Part shown: positions 44,706 to 55,025 of the stretch, one piece after another
Layout of the letters: each line of letters opens with the position of its first letter
Numbering within the stretch: the stretch's first letter is position 1
NCBI RefSeq assembly: GCF_026230105.1
Contig: NC_079486.1
Span: 1,178,001-1,242,000 of the forward strand
Length of the DNA stretch: 64,000 nt
Reading direction: 5' to 3'
DNA from: Diorhabda sublineata
Lineage: Eukaryota > Arthropoda > Insecta > Coleoptera > Chrysomelidae
Program-made: the position numbers and the translations under genes
The notes under the pieces: generated by a model
The model's database searches: none
What the model was told of the DNA's origin: nothing
The model's input: the letters and a program-made list of their open reading frames with translations, nothing else

Positions 44706-44939
44706 TTATGGAGTTCTTCCGAGATAAAATTTCTGTTGATTAGGATTGTGTTGGAACCTATTTTGATAACTTTGAGATTGGGGTCTAGATGTATTTCTTG
44801 TAGACATACTCATTGGAGTTGAATTTGGACCATTATTAGAAAAGTTTGTATTATTTCTATTAGAAGGGATATAAGAAGTTGATGGACGATTTTGCGGGTT
44901 TGATGCGGAATATCGATTAGTATATTGATAATTCGGCAT
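44706..44939 (-). pseudogene. gag: Errantivirus gag C-terminal region, left arm
   Basis: An Asn/Ser/Gln-rich frame with TPMSMSTRNTSRPQSQSYQN, typical of errantivirus gag tails. It mirrors 50948-51181, with Ser against Pro at one site. Confidence 0.7.
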
Positions 44940-45053
44940 AAAAGTTTGCCTAGGAGGTGGCTGCTTATAAGTATGCTACATTATTTTGGAAATTGGTTTT
45001 ATTTTTATGTGAATTATTTTGCGTATCAAGGATGAAAAACATTTTTCGGATGA

Positions 45054-45458
45054 TTATTGTGGGTCATTTGTAAGAACATTTAAAGCAATATTCAAATTTT
45101 CTGGATTTTTCGTACACATTAATGTGCCTAAAGGTTTTTTTAGCAATACTCTGAGAGCCAAATTTTTAAAGTAATTACTCAAAATTAAATGTTTACTAAC
45201 ATTAGAATGTGTCGTGAGATAAGAAATTTGAAGATTTAATAAATGTTGAATTCTATTATAAAATTCGAAAGGCGTTTCATTACCTTGTTTCATTTCTGAA
45301 AGTTCTATATTTAAAGTGTAAATATCTCTTTTGTCAGCGTAAGTATTAAGAAGTGCATCTTTTAGATTTTCCCAAGTTCTTATCGTACAAGAAGAAATGT
45401 TTATGACTGCTTCACCTTTTATTTTTGCTAAGATGCTGGACATCAAATATTCGTTTTG
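45054..45458 (-). pseudogene. gag: Errantivirus gag, left arm, 5' end replaced
   Basis: Shares NEYLMSSILAKIKGEAVINI onward with the right-arm gag. Its upstream part is not gag but the integrase tail of copy L2 (GHINSNTPFVIEIDQLVVNN). The junction at about 45458 marks the inner end of the left palindrome arm. Confidence 0.8.
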
Positions 45459-45519
45459 ATATATAATTTGTATATAATTATTAACTACTAGTTGATCAAT
45501 TTCAATAACGAAAGGTGTG

Positions 45520-45990
45520 TTACTGTTTATGTGTCCGGTAATTATTTCGTTTGGTTTCAATTTTGTTGCAGAATGCATTATTATAGGCTAATAATGCGTA
45601 AATTATTTTATTTTCAATAGTCTCATTTTTAAAATCCTTTTGATTATTCAATAGTCTGACGTGTTCAATAATCGTAGAGTGGAATCTTTCAGCAATTCCA
45701 TTCGATACTGGATGTTGAGAACTTATGAAATGAATTTTAATTTTATGCGTTTCTAATACGATATCATAATCATATTCCTCAAGTTTCAAGCGCCATCTAA
45801 CAAGTTTTGAACTTGGATCTTTAAGTGAAAATAACCACTGGAGTGGTTTATGATCGGTAACTATTGTAAATTTTCTGCCAAAAAGATAGGGGCGGAAGTA
45901 TTTGGTTGCCCAAACTAAGGCAAGAAGTTCTTTCTCGATTACAGAATAGTTGCATTCTGAATCATTTAGGGTTCTGCTTGCGTAAGCCAC
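45520..45990 (-). pseudogene. Errantivirus RNase H fused by deletion to integrase C-terminus
   Basis: It begins with ASRTLNDSECNYSVIEKELL and FTIVTDHKPLQWLF (RNase H). After LEEYDYDIV it jumps to HPVSNGIAERFHSTIIEHVR, the catalytic Glu region of integrase. The tether, zinc finger and first two Asp residues are deleted. The frame is otherwise open. Confidence 0.8.
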
Positions 45991-45997
45991 AGGTAAA

Positions 45998-47003
45998 TCA
46001 GAGCCTATTTTGCCTTGACTTAGAATAGCACCTAAAGCATAATTGCTGGCATCTGACGTAATCTGAATCGTTTACATTAATAATTGCATCTTTTTTCAGT
46101 CTAATAGTTAATGGTTTAGTTAAGTTTGAAAAATCTTTTATAAATTTTCGGTAATACCCTAGCAGGCCAAGGAAACCTTTTAATTGTTTTGAATTTTTTG
46201 GTATTGGAAATTTTTGAATTGCGTAAATTTTATCTGGGTTCAGTTTTACACCTTCTGACGTGACAATATTTCCCAGATATGCTAGTTCTTTTCGCAAGAA
46301 TTCGCATTTATCAATTTGTAATTTAAAATTAGACTCTCTTAATCTATTGAATACTTCTTTTAAATTTGAGATGTGTTCTTGTAAACTGGTACTAAACACA
46401 ATTATACCATCAAGGTACACCAAACATTTTTCGTTCTGTATGCCCATTAGGATATTGTCCATGACCCTTTGAAAGGTTGCAGTAGCTCCTTTCAGACCCA
46501 AGGGCATGCGCACATATTCGTAGTGCCCATTTTCTATATTAAAGGCTGGTTTCGGAATATACTCCTCAGCTACTTCGATTTGATGGAAACCAGAAGCGAG
46601 ATCTAATGTTGTGAAATATTGACAAATTCCAAGCTTATCTAGTAACGTTATGATATCTGGCAATGGATATCGATCTCCAATTGTGATCTCATTCAACAAC
46701 GAGTCGAAACTTCGGCTTTTAAGAAGCATCTAGCTTCTTTGGGACTATCCAAATGTTGCTAGACCATGAAGAATTGGATGGTCTAATAATATTATCACTT
46801 AACATTTTTCGTATTTGATTTTGAATTTCCGTTCGGTGAATCTCAGGATACCTGTATGATTTTGAATAAATAGGTATTTCATTAGAAGTTTTAATGTGAT
46901 GTTTTATTTTACTTGTGAAGGTGAGCTGATTTCCTTCAACATGAAAAATGTCACTATACTCTTGAATTAATTTTAATACAAATTGTTTCTCTTCGGAATT
47001 CAT
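45998..47003 (-). pseudogene. Errantivirus reverse transcriptase, catalytic motif altered
   Basis: Frames 47003-46719 and 46729-45998 cover RT fingers to thumb: SSWSSNIWIVPKK, YPLPDIITLLDKLGICQYFT, FHQIEVAEEY, YVRMPLGLKGATATFQRVMD and LAYLGNIVTSEGV. The active-site motif, normally YLDD, reads YLDG (about 46417-46406), so the second catalytic Asp is gone. One frameshift lies near 46720. Confidence 0.85.
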
Positions 47004-47275
47004 GTGTTCAGTTCTAACTTTCGAAACATCAAATTTAACAATTTCACAATAAATTTCATTAAAATTTGGGTTGAGAGTTTGTTCGTATTTATCGAATGTC
47101 TCAACACTAATAGAAGGGCATAAATCTACTCGAAAGTTGGATTCTGAAGGATTTAAAATTGTACATAAAGCTATATTATTTTCAACTTTTGTTAAACATT
47201 CAGGGATTTCTAATTTTCCAATTCGTGTATATGGTATAATTACATTACCATTTTTTACATTTTCATCTTGAACGG

Positions 47276-47580
47276 CGGATTTTTGCTAAGAAGAAAGTGT
47301 TATTCAGTCAAGACAATGTATCCGTTATTGCAATGGCGAAAATTAATTAATTCAAGTTCAAATTGTTACCTCATTTACCTTATTGGCCAGATTAAGCTCC
47401 CTGGGATTATTTTCTGACCCCAGACTTGACAAAAAGGCTTGGTAGTCGAGCAATGAAGAGGGAATGTCCACATTATATGGGGCTGAAAGGAGATTAAGTT
47501 GAAAAAAAAAATATTTTTTTCCAAAATTTTTGTGTTTTCTTTGTTAAGCTAGGTACTTCTGAAACCATCCTAGTATACTG
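47276..47580 (+). pseudogene. Second mariner fragment: transposase C-terminus and 3' terminal repeat
   Basis: The plus strand reads KKKVLFSQDNVSVIAMAKIN, then LLPHLPYWPD, a stop, APWDYFLTPDLTKRLG, equivalent to the mariner FHQDNA...HPPYSPDLAPSDYFLFPNLK stretch, and ends near KGD. It is followed by TTAAGCTAGGTACTTCTGAAACCATCCT (about 47546-47573, written as two parts: TTAAGCTAGGTACTTCTG and AAACCATCCT), which has the form of a mariner inverted terminal repeat. The 5' two-thirds are absent. Confidence 0.75.
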
Positions 47581-49745
47581 AAAATGGATACATGGGATAA
47601 TTTTTATGCGTCATGCTTAGTAATAATCTGTTTCAGTCTCTCGGCTTTGTAGGCATAAACGAATCTGTTTATATTATTTAATCCCGATTCTTCATTGAAC
47701 AAAAATGGCAGAACCAAGTAAGTGATTATAACACTCAGCAAAAAATATTTATTTATGTATTACGGACGACAAATAACCTATTATAGCCGACCGTGCAAAT
47801 TAAGATACAGCCGAGACAAACAGACAGTTTTTCTCCGGGATGCTTATTACATTTTTTCGTCGACCTGTATATGATTATGTTAGTATTTCAGGAACGATGG
47901 TGATATTCATATTGAGCACACTGTTAACACTACACGAAATCTCACAATTACACTGTCTGGAAGGTAAACTGTTTACTCAGTCGTGAAGACGAAAACTTGA
48001 TTATCGAAACTCGCATCAGACAGAGAAATTTAAGAGTTGGTGTAGTAGAACTTAGTGCAAACAGTGTGCCATGTAATTTCTTTGGAAGTAATGACATAAT
48101 TGAAAGTTAAACGGTTTTCCTCTAGGAATTGTCACGTTTTGACAAAACTACTTTTATATAGTGTGGTTTCCAAGTTTTATATGAATTTACACTTGAGTAA
48201 TTCTTCCTTGTTCCAATAATTACCATGTTTTGACTTAAGATGCTGCAGTTTGATGAATGGTGCCCGTTACCAAACTAGGCATAAATAAGTGGTGCAAAAC
48301 AGCTTTTCTATTTCAAACGGCCCCACTATATAACCAGAATCCACCTTTAACCACCTTTCTATTTCTTGTTTGGACTAAGTGGTCTTAGCGCCAAAAATGA
48401 AACATATGATTGGATTCGAACTTATCGCACTTACTTTTTGCATACTTCAGTGCTGGATAATAAACATGACTGCTGTGACCATCCAGAACTAATGAAATTC
48501 GATTTTGGATCTGTGTCAATCCAGAAGTATAAATTCTATTATTCTTATCGAGTAACTGTTTATATTTTTCCTATAACAAATGGATATTAAAATTCAATTA
48601 AATTTGAGCAAAAATGTTTATTTTATTTTAGTTACATACATACTTATACCTAGCTAGCAGCTATGATTCCCATTATCAATAAACACTGAATAAATTGTAA
48701 TGTTTCTCTAATTTATTTAAAGTGTTTTTAACAGTGGGGTGACTTAATATATACGTTGGTGTTTACTTACTCAATTTATTTATACATTAAAACCAAATTC
48801 ACTAATCTATGCCGTAAGACTAAACACTTGTCTAATTCTTGATACACTAATTTATTTAAAAACTCTCCACACTAAAAGTCTAAACGCACTACATTCCTAC
48901 ACACTTGTAGTGAGTTAGTTGTACTAGAATAAAATTTCCTAGATAAAATTTATATGGGAAACGTTCAATAAATTCAGTCGGAGCTAAACTTGAAAAGTTA
49001 TATCAAAATATGCCTTTTATTAAGAGAATTTCCTCATAAATATTTTTAAAACTTTTAAAACACAAATTTGAAAAACCGATATATAAAATATAATTACTCA
49101 GTAGAAAAATCGTAAAACCCAACATCAAATTAAATATTTTACGTCTTTAAAAATCTATTTTTTTTTAAATTAAGGCAATTTCTATAACACTATTAAAATT
49201 ATTTTTTTACGTAACCCGTATTTCATTGTTGTAAGTGATTTGGAATAACCTGTATAAATTTCGTAATGGTATGTATTAGGTATTTAATATTTCGGCAAAT
49301 AGAAATTAGAATCCTTCTGTTCGTTATACGCAACATTCTTATTGTTAATTTTTATAACTGTATATCTCACATAATATTACTTTTTAATTGAACTTTCAGC
49401 CCGGTAAGTGAACATGTATTCGTTAATATCGTCACAACCTCGTATAAACACTGACAAAAAAGGATGTGTTTGTACGCCCAATTTCAATCATTCTGACAAA
49501 AGTGACCCATTTTGTTTTGTTAATACTCTGTGTAATTGTTTACAACTGTACGGTATAAATGGTTGTCTACTTATTAGGGAAAACTCTTCAGTATGGCATC
49601 TTGAAAGGGTTTAATTTAGTTGTCAAGCAGATATTTGTATTTCAGTTGAAGATGCTCGCTTTGAATTTTACTATGAAATGTTTTACTATTTTTAATATCA
49701 AATCAATCAAAGATTATTATTTGTGGACTAAAGGACTTTTTAGTT
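47581..49745. other. Palindrome spacer, no supported gene
   Basis: This is the only sizeable part of the spacer that is not retroelement. A short ATGGCAGAACCAAGTAAGTG at 47705 could be a first exon with donor, but nothing downstream supports it. Small frames at 48366-48590 and 49408-49747 are not recognised. Confidence 0.4.
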
Positions 49746-49749
49746 GAAA

Positions 49750-49764
49750 ATAATATATATATAT

Positions 49765-49845
<81 letters not shown>
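49750..49845. repeat. (TA)n microsatellite in the spacer
   Basis: A nearly pure TA run with one short interruption (TATAAATATA). It abuts and cuts the 5' LTR remnant of the right-arm errantivirus. Confidence 0.98.
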
Positions 49846-49847
<2 letters not shown>

Positions 49848-50278
49848 AAAATTGCTTAGTTTGTGTTTTCCAAAAGATTATTTAATTCACGTTTGTAATT
49901 AAAAATATCAGTCTTGTAATTGAAGTTGTTCGTTTCTACGATTTGTTGACTATTCGAACAAGTAAAGTTAAATCATTGGAACTCTTAGTTGGGCGAACTA
50001 AGTAACTCAACTAGAAGATCTGCTAGAAACCGGAAGATTCAAGAGGATATTGCTTGTTCCTGTGTAGTCCGAGTCAATGGAAAGGATCTTCATTCTATTG
50101 CTGTAAGTGTTTTTAATGTCATATAGAGGAAATATTAATTATTTACTTGACACATCTAACGATTCTGACTCAAATTCTGATTCAATTAACTCAAATTCAG
50201 GCTCAAACTCTGTTAATACTAAAATAAAATTTAACTTATCATCACCAAAACTTTTTTTCTACGAATAATTTTAATAAA

Positions 50279-50833
50279 ATGGCCACTCCACAATTACCTA
50301 TTTTAAAAAAAGAGTATTTTGATATGATACCCGAATTTGATGGAAACAATGCATTACTTCTTAGGTTTATAGAAATTTCAGAGAAATTAGTAAGTAAGTT
50401 TTATAATACTGTGGATGTAGGGGATTTTCAAAACGAATATTTGATGTCCAGCATCTTAGCAAAAATAAAAGGTGAAGCAGTCATAAACATTTCTTCTTGT
50501 ACGATAAGAACTTGGGAAAATCTAAAAGATGCACTTCTTAATACTTACGCTGACAAAAGAGATATTTACACTTTAAATATAGAACTTTCAGAAATGAAAC
50601 AAGGTAATGAAACGCCTTTCGAATTTTATAATAGAATTCAACATTTATTAAATCTTCAAATTTCTTATCTCACGACACATTCTAATGTTAGTAAACATTT
50701 AATTTTGAGTAATTACTTTAAAAATTTGGCTCTCAGAGTATTGCTAAAAAAACCTTTAGGCACATTAATGTGTACGAAAAATCCAGAAAATTTGAATATT
50801 GCTTTGAATGTTCTTACAAATGACCCACAATAA
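50279..50833 (+). CDS. gag: Errantivirus gag, N-terminal frame (right arm)
   Basis: A 184-codon frame from the ATG at 50279 (MATPQLPILKKEYFDMIPEF). The body is mostly helical, with SCTIRTWENLKDALLNTYAD and ELSEMKQGNETPFEFYNRIQ, as in capsid domains of 17.6/297/gypsy-type elements. The frame ends with TAA after NVLTNDPQ. The remaining gag (50948-51181) lies after a gap in another frame, so the full gag is broken. The left arm retains only the part from residue about 52. In the family Gag assembles the particle and packages RNA. Confidence 0.75.
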   Translation: MATPQLPILKKEYFDMIPEFDGNNALLLRFIEISEKLVSKFYNTVDVGDFQNEYLMSSILAKIKGEAVINISSCTIRTWENLKDALLNTYADKRDIYTLNIELSEMKQGNETPFEFYNRIQHLLNLQISYLTTHSNVSKHLILSNYFKNLALRVLLKKPLGTLMCTKNPENLNIALNVLTNDPQ

Positions 50834-50947
50834 TCATCCGAAAAATGTTTTTCATCCTTGATACGCAAAATAATTCACATAAAAATAAAACCAATTTCCA
50901 AAATAATGTAGCATACTTATAAGCAGCCACCTCCTAGGCAAACTTTT

Positions 50948-51181
50948 ATGCCGAATTATCAATATACTAATCGATATTCCGCATCAAACCCGCAAAATCG
51001 TCCATCAACTTCTTATATCCCTTCTAATAGAAATAATACAAACTTTTCTAATAATGGTCCAAATCCAACTCCAATGAGTATGTCTACAAGAAATACATCT
51101 AGACCCCAATCTCAAAGTTATCAAAATAGGTTCCAACACAATCCTAATCAACAGAAATTTTATCTCGGAAGAACTCCATAA
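50948..51181 (+). pseudogene. gag: Errantivirus gag C-terminal region, right arm
   Basis: A low-complexity Asn/Ser/Gln-rich frame with TPMSMSTRNTSRPQSQSYQN. It mirrors 44706-44939 and is separated from the preceding gag frame by a stop and about 110 bp. Confidence 0.7.
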
Positions 51182-51265
51182 TATAAACGATACTGATTGC
51201 ACTAATGATGAATCCGATAATTTTTTAGAGTCACCAGCCTCGGAACCAAACCAAACATTATCGAA

Positions 51266-52183
51266 TTGTTAAACTTAAATAATTCAGAAAGCGTGTTACC
51301 CTATATAATTTTTCCAGAACAGAATCTTAAAGTTTTAATTGATACTGGTAGCACAAGATCCTTTGTGACACCAGCAGTTGTTGAGAAATATTTCAAAAAA
51401 TCTTATGTCAAAAGACCCTTCCATGTAAAATCTGCCTTTGGTAGCAGTCAACAAAATTTCTGCACACTCATTCCAATCCCTAAAATGTTTATTTATAGGA
51501 AACCGCTCAATTTAGAATATTGCGTTTTCAAATTTCACGATCATTTTGATTGTTTGTTAGGATTGGATAATTTAAAAATACTTAATGCAATTATCGATTT
51601 AAATAATAATTTGCTTATGACTCCTTATAGTCAAATTAAATTGAATTACGTTGACATTAAAACTGGATCCACGAATTGTATAGTAGTGCCTCCACGTTGT
51701 GAACAAGTAATTAAATTAAATATTGAAAATGTAAAAAATGGTAATGTAATTATACCATATACACGAATTGGAAAATTAGAAATCCCTGAATGTTTAACAA
51801 AAGTTGAAAATAATATAGCTTTATGTACAATTTTAAATCCTTCAGAATCCAACTTTCGAGTAGATTTATGCCCTTCTATTAGTGTTGAGACATTCGATAA
51901 ATACGAACAAACTCTCAACCCAAATTTTAATGAAATTTATTGTGAAATTGTTAAATTTGATGTTTCGAAAGTTAGAACTGAACACATGAATTCCGAAGAG
52001 AAACAATCTGTATTAAAATTAATTCAAGAGTATAGTGATATTCTTCATGTTGAAGGAAATCAGCTCACCTTCACAAGTAAAATAAAACATCACATTAAAA
52101 CTTCTAATGAAATACCTATTTATTCAAAATCACACAGGTATCCTGAGATTCACCGAACGGAAATTCAAAATCAAACGAAATAA
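51266..52183 (+). pseudogene. Errantivirus protease plus RT N-terminus, right arm
   Basis: A 305-codon frame with LPYIIFPEQNLKVLIDTGST (the DTG protease triad) and FDCLLGLDNLKILNAIID. The RT start (LHVEGNQLTFTSKIKHHIKT) follows, truncated at EIQNQTK. Near-identical to 43704-44594. Confidence 0.8.
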
Positions 52184-52219
52184 TTACCGGACACATAAAC
52201 AGTAACACACCTTTCGTTA

Positions 52220-52601
52220 TAGAAATTGATCAACTAGTAGTTAATAATTATATACAAAATCATAAAGACAGAAAAAAATTTTATACTCGAATTTAAATCA
52301 AAAATTACAGGAAAACAAATCAAAAGTAATCTCTAAAGCAAATAAAAGCCGTGAAGAATTACCAGATACAATACCCACTAAATTGTACGTACGTAATAAA
52401 CAGGCACAAGGTAAAACCAAAAATAAATATAAAAGTGAAGAAATCAAAAGCAAAAATACCCGACTAAAAACAGCTAAAATCGCTAATAGACACAAAAATA
52501 CTTCAGAAAATATTCATCTTTCAAACATAATACGTCCTAAAAACACTCCTTATAAATTTATTTTAGGTACATCACCGTCGGAGAAGCAACAGTCAATATA
52601 A
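52220..52601 (+). pseudogene. Errantivirus integrase C-terminal tail, right arm
   Basis: It begins out of frame with the integrase tail (IEIDQLVVNNYIQ) and continues into the Lys-rich frame 52383-52601, identical to 43286-43504. It follows directly on the RT-integrase deletion. Confidence 0.6.
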
Positions 52602-53372
52602 AAGATGTTACCTATAACTTGGGAATACTTCCCATAAATCTTGGATATGCCAAGCTGCAGAAAGAAGCCGTCATAGACGTAGTTTGTAAAGTAGAAAATA
52701 ATCAAACACAATATTTTTTATCGATACACATTTACTATGATATTTTATTTAATCTTTTTTATATGTTACCTATACCTACAGAAATTGAATTAGAATACGT
52801 AACATTAATACCTAATTCAAAATTTTTACTTAAATCAAATAAAGTCATTAAACCTCTAAATGACATTTGTACTCGCGGCAATATTTTTCAATGTCTTAAT
52901 TATTCCGGAGATAAATCAATTTTTGGCAATATTTCCCGTACAAGAAAAATTAATCATAAAATGTAAGCAAGAAACTGAAGTGAGAACTCTTAAAGGCATT
53001 TATTTAATAGAAAATTCATCATGTAAAATTATATTTAGGAACCAAGACTTATTATTTCAAAAAAAAAACGTTTGGACAACCTTTTGTAATAAATGAATTA
53101 AATTTGAAATTAAATCAATTACACGTTTCTCCAATGAAGATTGATTTAAAAAGGTTAAAATTAAAGAATATTCCAAATCAACTGGTAACGCCAATATTCA
53201 GGTAAAACACTAATTTTCACATTCCAATATTTGGACTATTCTTCTTTATACAGCATTGATATTGGCCTTCTTGTGGATTTTGTATAAGAGGAAACATTCA
53301 GGAAGGACAAGTAAGAATCACCCGCAGGCAACAGAAGATGGGATCCAGCTTCCAGGAGAAGCTTGCTTCTAA
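52602..53372 (+). pseudogene. env: Errantivirus env remnant, right arm, with extra deletion
   Basis: The frame 52619-52966 starts with GILPINLGYAKLQK and jumps at about 52664 to EAVIDVVCKVENNQTQYFLS. Left-arm L1 still holds about 0.66 kb there, including the RGLINGLGS region. A further frame (52860-53096) and an out-of-frame tail follow. It is non-functional. Confidence 0.65.
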
Positions 53373-53593
53373 AGGGGGAGACGTCACCTACGCCATTGCC
53401 CTTAGGTGGACAGTACATTGTGCTGATTAAGAACTTATTTTATTGTAAAATTTCTTAGTTTGTGTTTACCAGAAAATTATTTAAATCACGTTTGTAATAA
53501 AAAATATCAATCTTGTAATTGAAGTTGTTGGTAGAAATTATGTTAGAAATAAAGTTAGTTTTTAAAAACACGGTTCCAGTAAAATCAAAAGTT

Positions 53594-53596
<3 letters not shown>

Positions 53597-53663
<67 letters not shown>
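53597..53663. repeat. (TA)n microsatellite, right arm
   Basis: Mirror of 41565-41627 and slightly longer. Confidence 0.98.
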
Positions 53664-53664
<1 letters not shown>

Positions 53665-53735
53665 GAGACGAAGTTACATGTTTTGCGAAATTTATCAATG
53701 CAATGGTGATAACAATGTAACGACTTTTTACTGGA
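53664..53735 (+). repeat. Dispersed repeat R3, copy c
   Basis: Inverted match to 41463-41565 and 20870-21000. It ends abruptly at the deletion junction with mariner sequence. Confidence 0.65.
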
Positions 53736-54085
53736 AGCATCCAAAGGTCCAATAGATAGCTGGAAAGTATTTTGGAATGCGCATGGAATATTGTTCATCG
53801 ACTATCTCCAAAATGGAGATCGTTTGACTACAAAATCAAGGAAAAGTCGCAGAAAAAACCAATGTTCTACCAAGATAATGTACCGATTTAGAAGTCGATG
53901 GCAACTATGGTTAAATTGAACGAATTACACTTTGAATTGGTTCATCATCCACCGTATAGTCTAGAGTCTAGACTGTTTCGAGGCAAAAGATAAATTCTTC
54001 TACAAGAACGGCACGGAGAAGTTAGAGAAGCTTTGGAATTATTGTATTGCTCTTGAAGAAGATTACATTTTTGAATAATATCGAT
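53736..54085 (+). pseudogene. Mariner transposase C-terminal fragment, right arm
   Basis: Mirror of 38540-38870. It reads WKVFWNAHGILFIDYLQ, FYQDNVPI with a stop, and HHPPYSLESRLF. The HTH part still present on the left is missing here. Confidence 0.8.
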
Positions 54086-54599
54086 TTTTGGCAAAAAATG
54101 TGTTGTTCTTAGTTGGTTACATGCTTACGGATTTTCCTTATATTTCTTATCTTCTAATTCATCAACTGATAGATAAGGAAAACATCTCCTTATTAACATT
54201 AATTTAAAAATACGTAGCCTTTCCATCGAACTATGACATCGATGTTTGAGAATGTTTTAGAACTTGAAAATATCACTTGAATGTTATCTTAAATCCCATA
54301 TATTTGAAACTTAACTTTACATATTGGATTTACTGGATACCTAATAAGTCTGTTTAAAATAAATTTCTTCTGATTTACTCAAATGTAGAATTACTAAACT
54401 ATTGACAAAATGAACACACTTTATAGTCTCACGCTACACCAACATTTTCCCTTGCACTAACAATTGGGATTAAAACTATGATAATTTTTATAATTATAGT
54501 GAAATTAATCAATTTGTATCTAAAAACAATCCGAAATTAGATCGAATGCTTCTTTCATTATTATATATTTGAATCCATTGTTTGTTCGATAATCTAATT

Positions 54600-54655
54600 A
54601 CACTATTGTTGGAACGTACACTATTATAATAATTTTTAGTTCTCCGTCCGGCATA
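54600..54655 (+). promoter_or_regulatory. Shared upstream block of the small-gene family
   Basis: GTTGGAACGTACACTATTAT and TTAGTTCTCCGTCCGGC occur here, in mirror at about 37970-38015, and in diverged form at about 40018-40065, in each case just upstream of the small gene. Conservation outside the coding part suggests a promoter or the edge of a duplicated unit. Confidence 0.35.
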
Positions 54656-54677
54656 ATACTACGGGACTAACGTTACT

Positions 54678-55025
54678 ATGAATTATCAAATCATAAACAT
54701 TGTAGATATGTCAAAAAAATCAAAGTTACTTCCAAACGTTGAATCTGACATTTCACCAAAGATGAATACCACCAGTTGCAATGTTTCATCTGAGTTTTCT
54801 CAACAAAATGCAGAGCATGGTAAAAAAATAAATAGATCGAATGAAGAAATTATTCCTCAAGAAAACAAATTTAATAAGACGGAACAAATGGAAAACAGAA
54901 CTGGAAAATCATATCATAATCACGCAGATGATGAGGTAGATCCAGATAATCTACAAGCGATTATGAAGGTTGCGAGACTCATGAAACACATTTGCGATTA
55001 TGCACGATTAATATACAAGGATTAA
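54678..55025 (+). CDS. Intact small 115-codon gene of unknown function (right-arm copy)
   Basis: The frame runs from ATG (MNYQIINIVDMSKKSKLLPN) to TAA after DYARLIYKD. It is hydrophilic and rich in Asn, Lys, Glu and Ser. The middle is SCNVSSEFSQQNAEHGKKIN, followed by an acidic hinge (NHADDEVDPDN) and a C-terminal amphipathic helix (LQAIMKVARLMKHICDYARL). No signal peptide, membrane segment or known motif is seen. Three copies exist in the window: this open one, the left-arm mirror with one nonsense codon, and a diverged frameshifted paralogue at 39360-39988. All share an upstream block with GTACGTTCC / CTCCGTCCGG about 30-70 bp before the ATG, a candidate promoter element. The C-terminal helix is the best conserved part between paralogues. 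It may be a host gene or a transposon accessory gene. Confidence 0.5.
   Translation: MNYQIINIVDMSKKSKLLPNVESDISPKMNTTSCNVSSEFSQQNAEHGKKINRSNEEIIPQENKFNKTEQMENRTGKSYHNHADDEVDPDNLQAIMKVARLMKHICDYARLIYKD

Larger units (their letters stand above)
34754..45458. repeat. Left arm of a giant imperfect palindrome
   Basis: The reverse complement matches 50427-61733 with scattered substitutions. Anchor pairs: 34891-35133 with 61311-61520; 36425-36619 with 56040-56234; 37596-37943 with 54678-55025; 38540-38870 with 53736-54085; 41805-41990 with 53236-53418; 43286-43504 with 52383-52601; 44706-44939 with 50948-51181; 45054-45458 with 50427-50833. The left arm has about 2.6 kb (38877-41463) and 0.66 kb (about 42560-43225) absent on the right. 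Confidence 0.95.
41690..45458 (-). mobile_element. Errantivirus-type (Gypsy clade, env-bearing) retroelement, left-arm copy L1
   Basis: On the minus strand: gag (45458-45054), Gln/Asn-rich gag tail (44939-44706), aspartic protease and RT start (44594-43704), integrase tail (about 43690-43286), env (43260-41850), purine tract (GGGGGA near 41846) and partial LTR (about 41840-41690). RT, RNase H and most of integrase are deleted at about 43704, and the right-arm copy has the same deletion. At 45458 gag is joined to the integrase tail of a second copy (L2). This is an old genomic copy of an insect endogenous retrovirus and it is non-functional. Confidence 0.85.
45459..47276 (-). mobile_element. 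Errantivirus fragment L2 (pol), same orientation as L1
   Basis: From 47276 down: protease linker and RT start (the segment 47276-46810 duplicates 44170-43730 almost exactly), RT (47003-45998), RNase H joined to integrase C-terminus (45990-45520), and integrase tail. It is broken at both ends: at 47276 it meets a mariner fragment and at 45459 it meets L1. It supplies the pol region missing from L1. Confidence 0.8.
49846..53545 (+). mobile_element. Errantivirus-type retroelement, right-arm copy R
   Basis: The partial 5' LTR (49846-49940) matches the 3' LTR sequence at about 53440-53525 (TTAGTTTGTGTTTT and CTTGTAATTGAAGTTGTT). Between them lie a leader, gag (50279-51181), protease/RT start (51266-52183), integrase tail (52220-52601) and env (about 52570-53372), then a purine tract (AAAGGGGGAG at about 53372) and the 3' LTR. 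It shares the RT-integrase deletion with L1. It also lacks about 0.66 kb of env that L1 still has. Confidence 0.85.

Noticed and set aside
47705..47717. ATGGCAGAACC followed by a GTAAGTG donor
   Set aside because: It might be a first exon, but four or five codons without a downstream exon cannot be supported.
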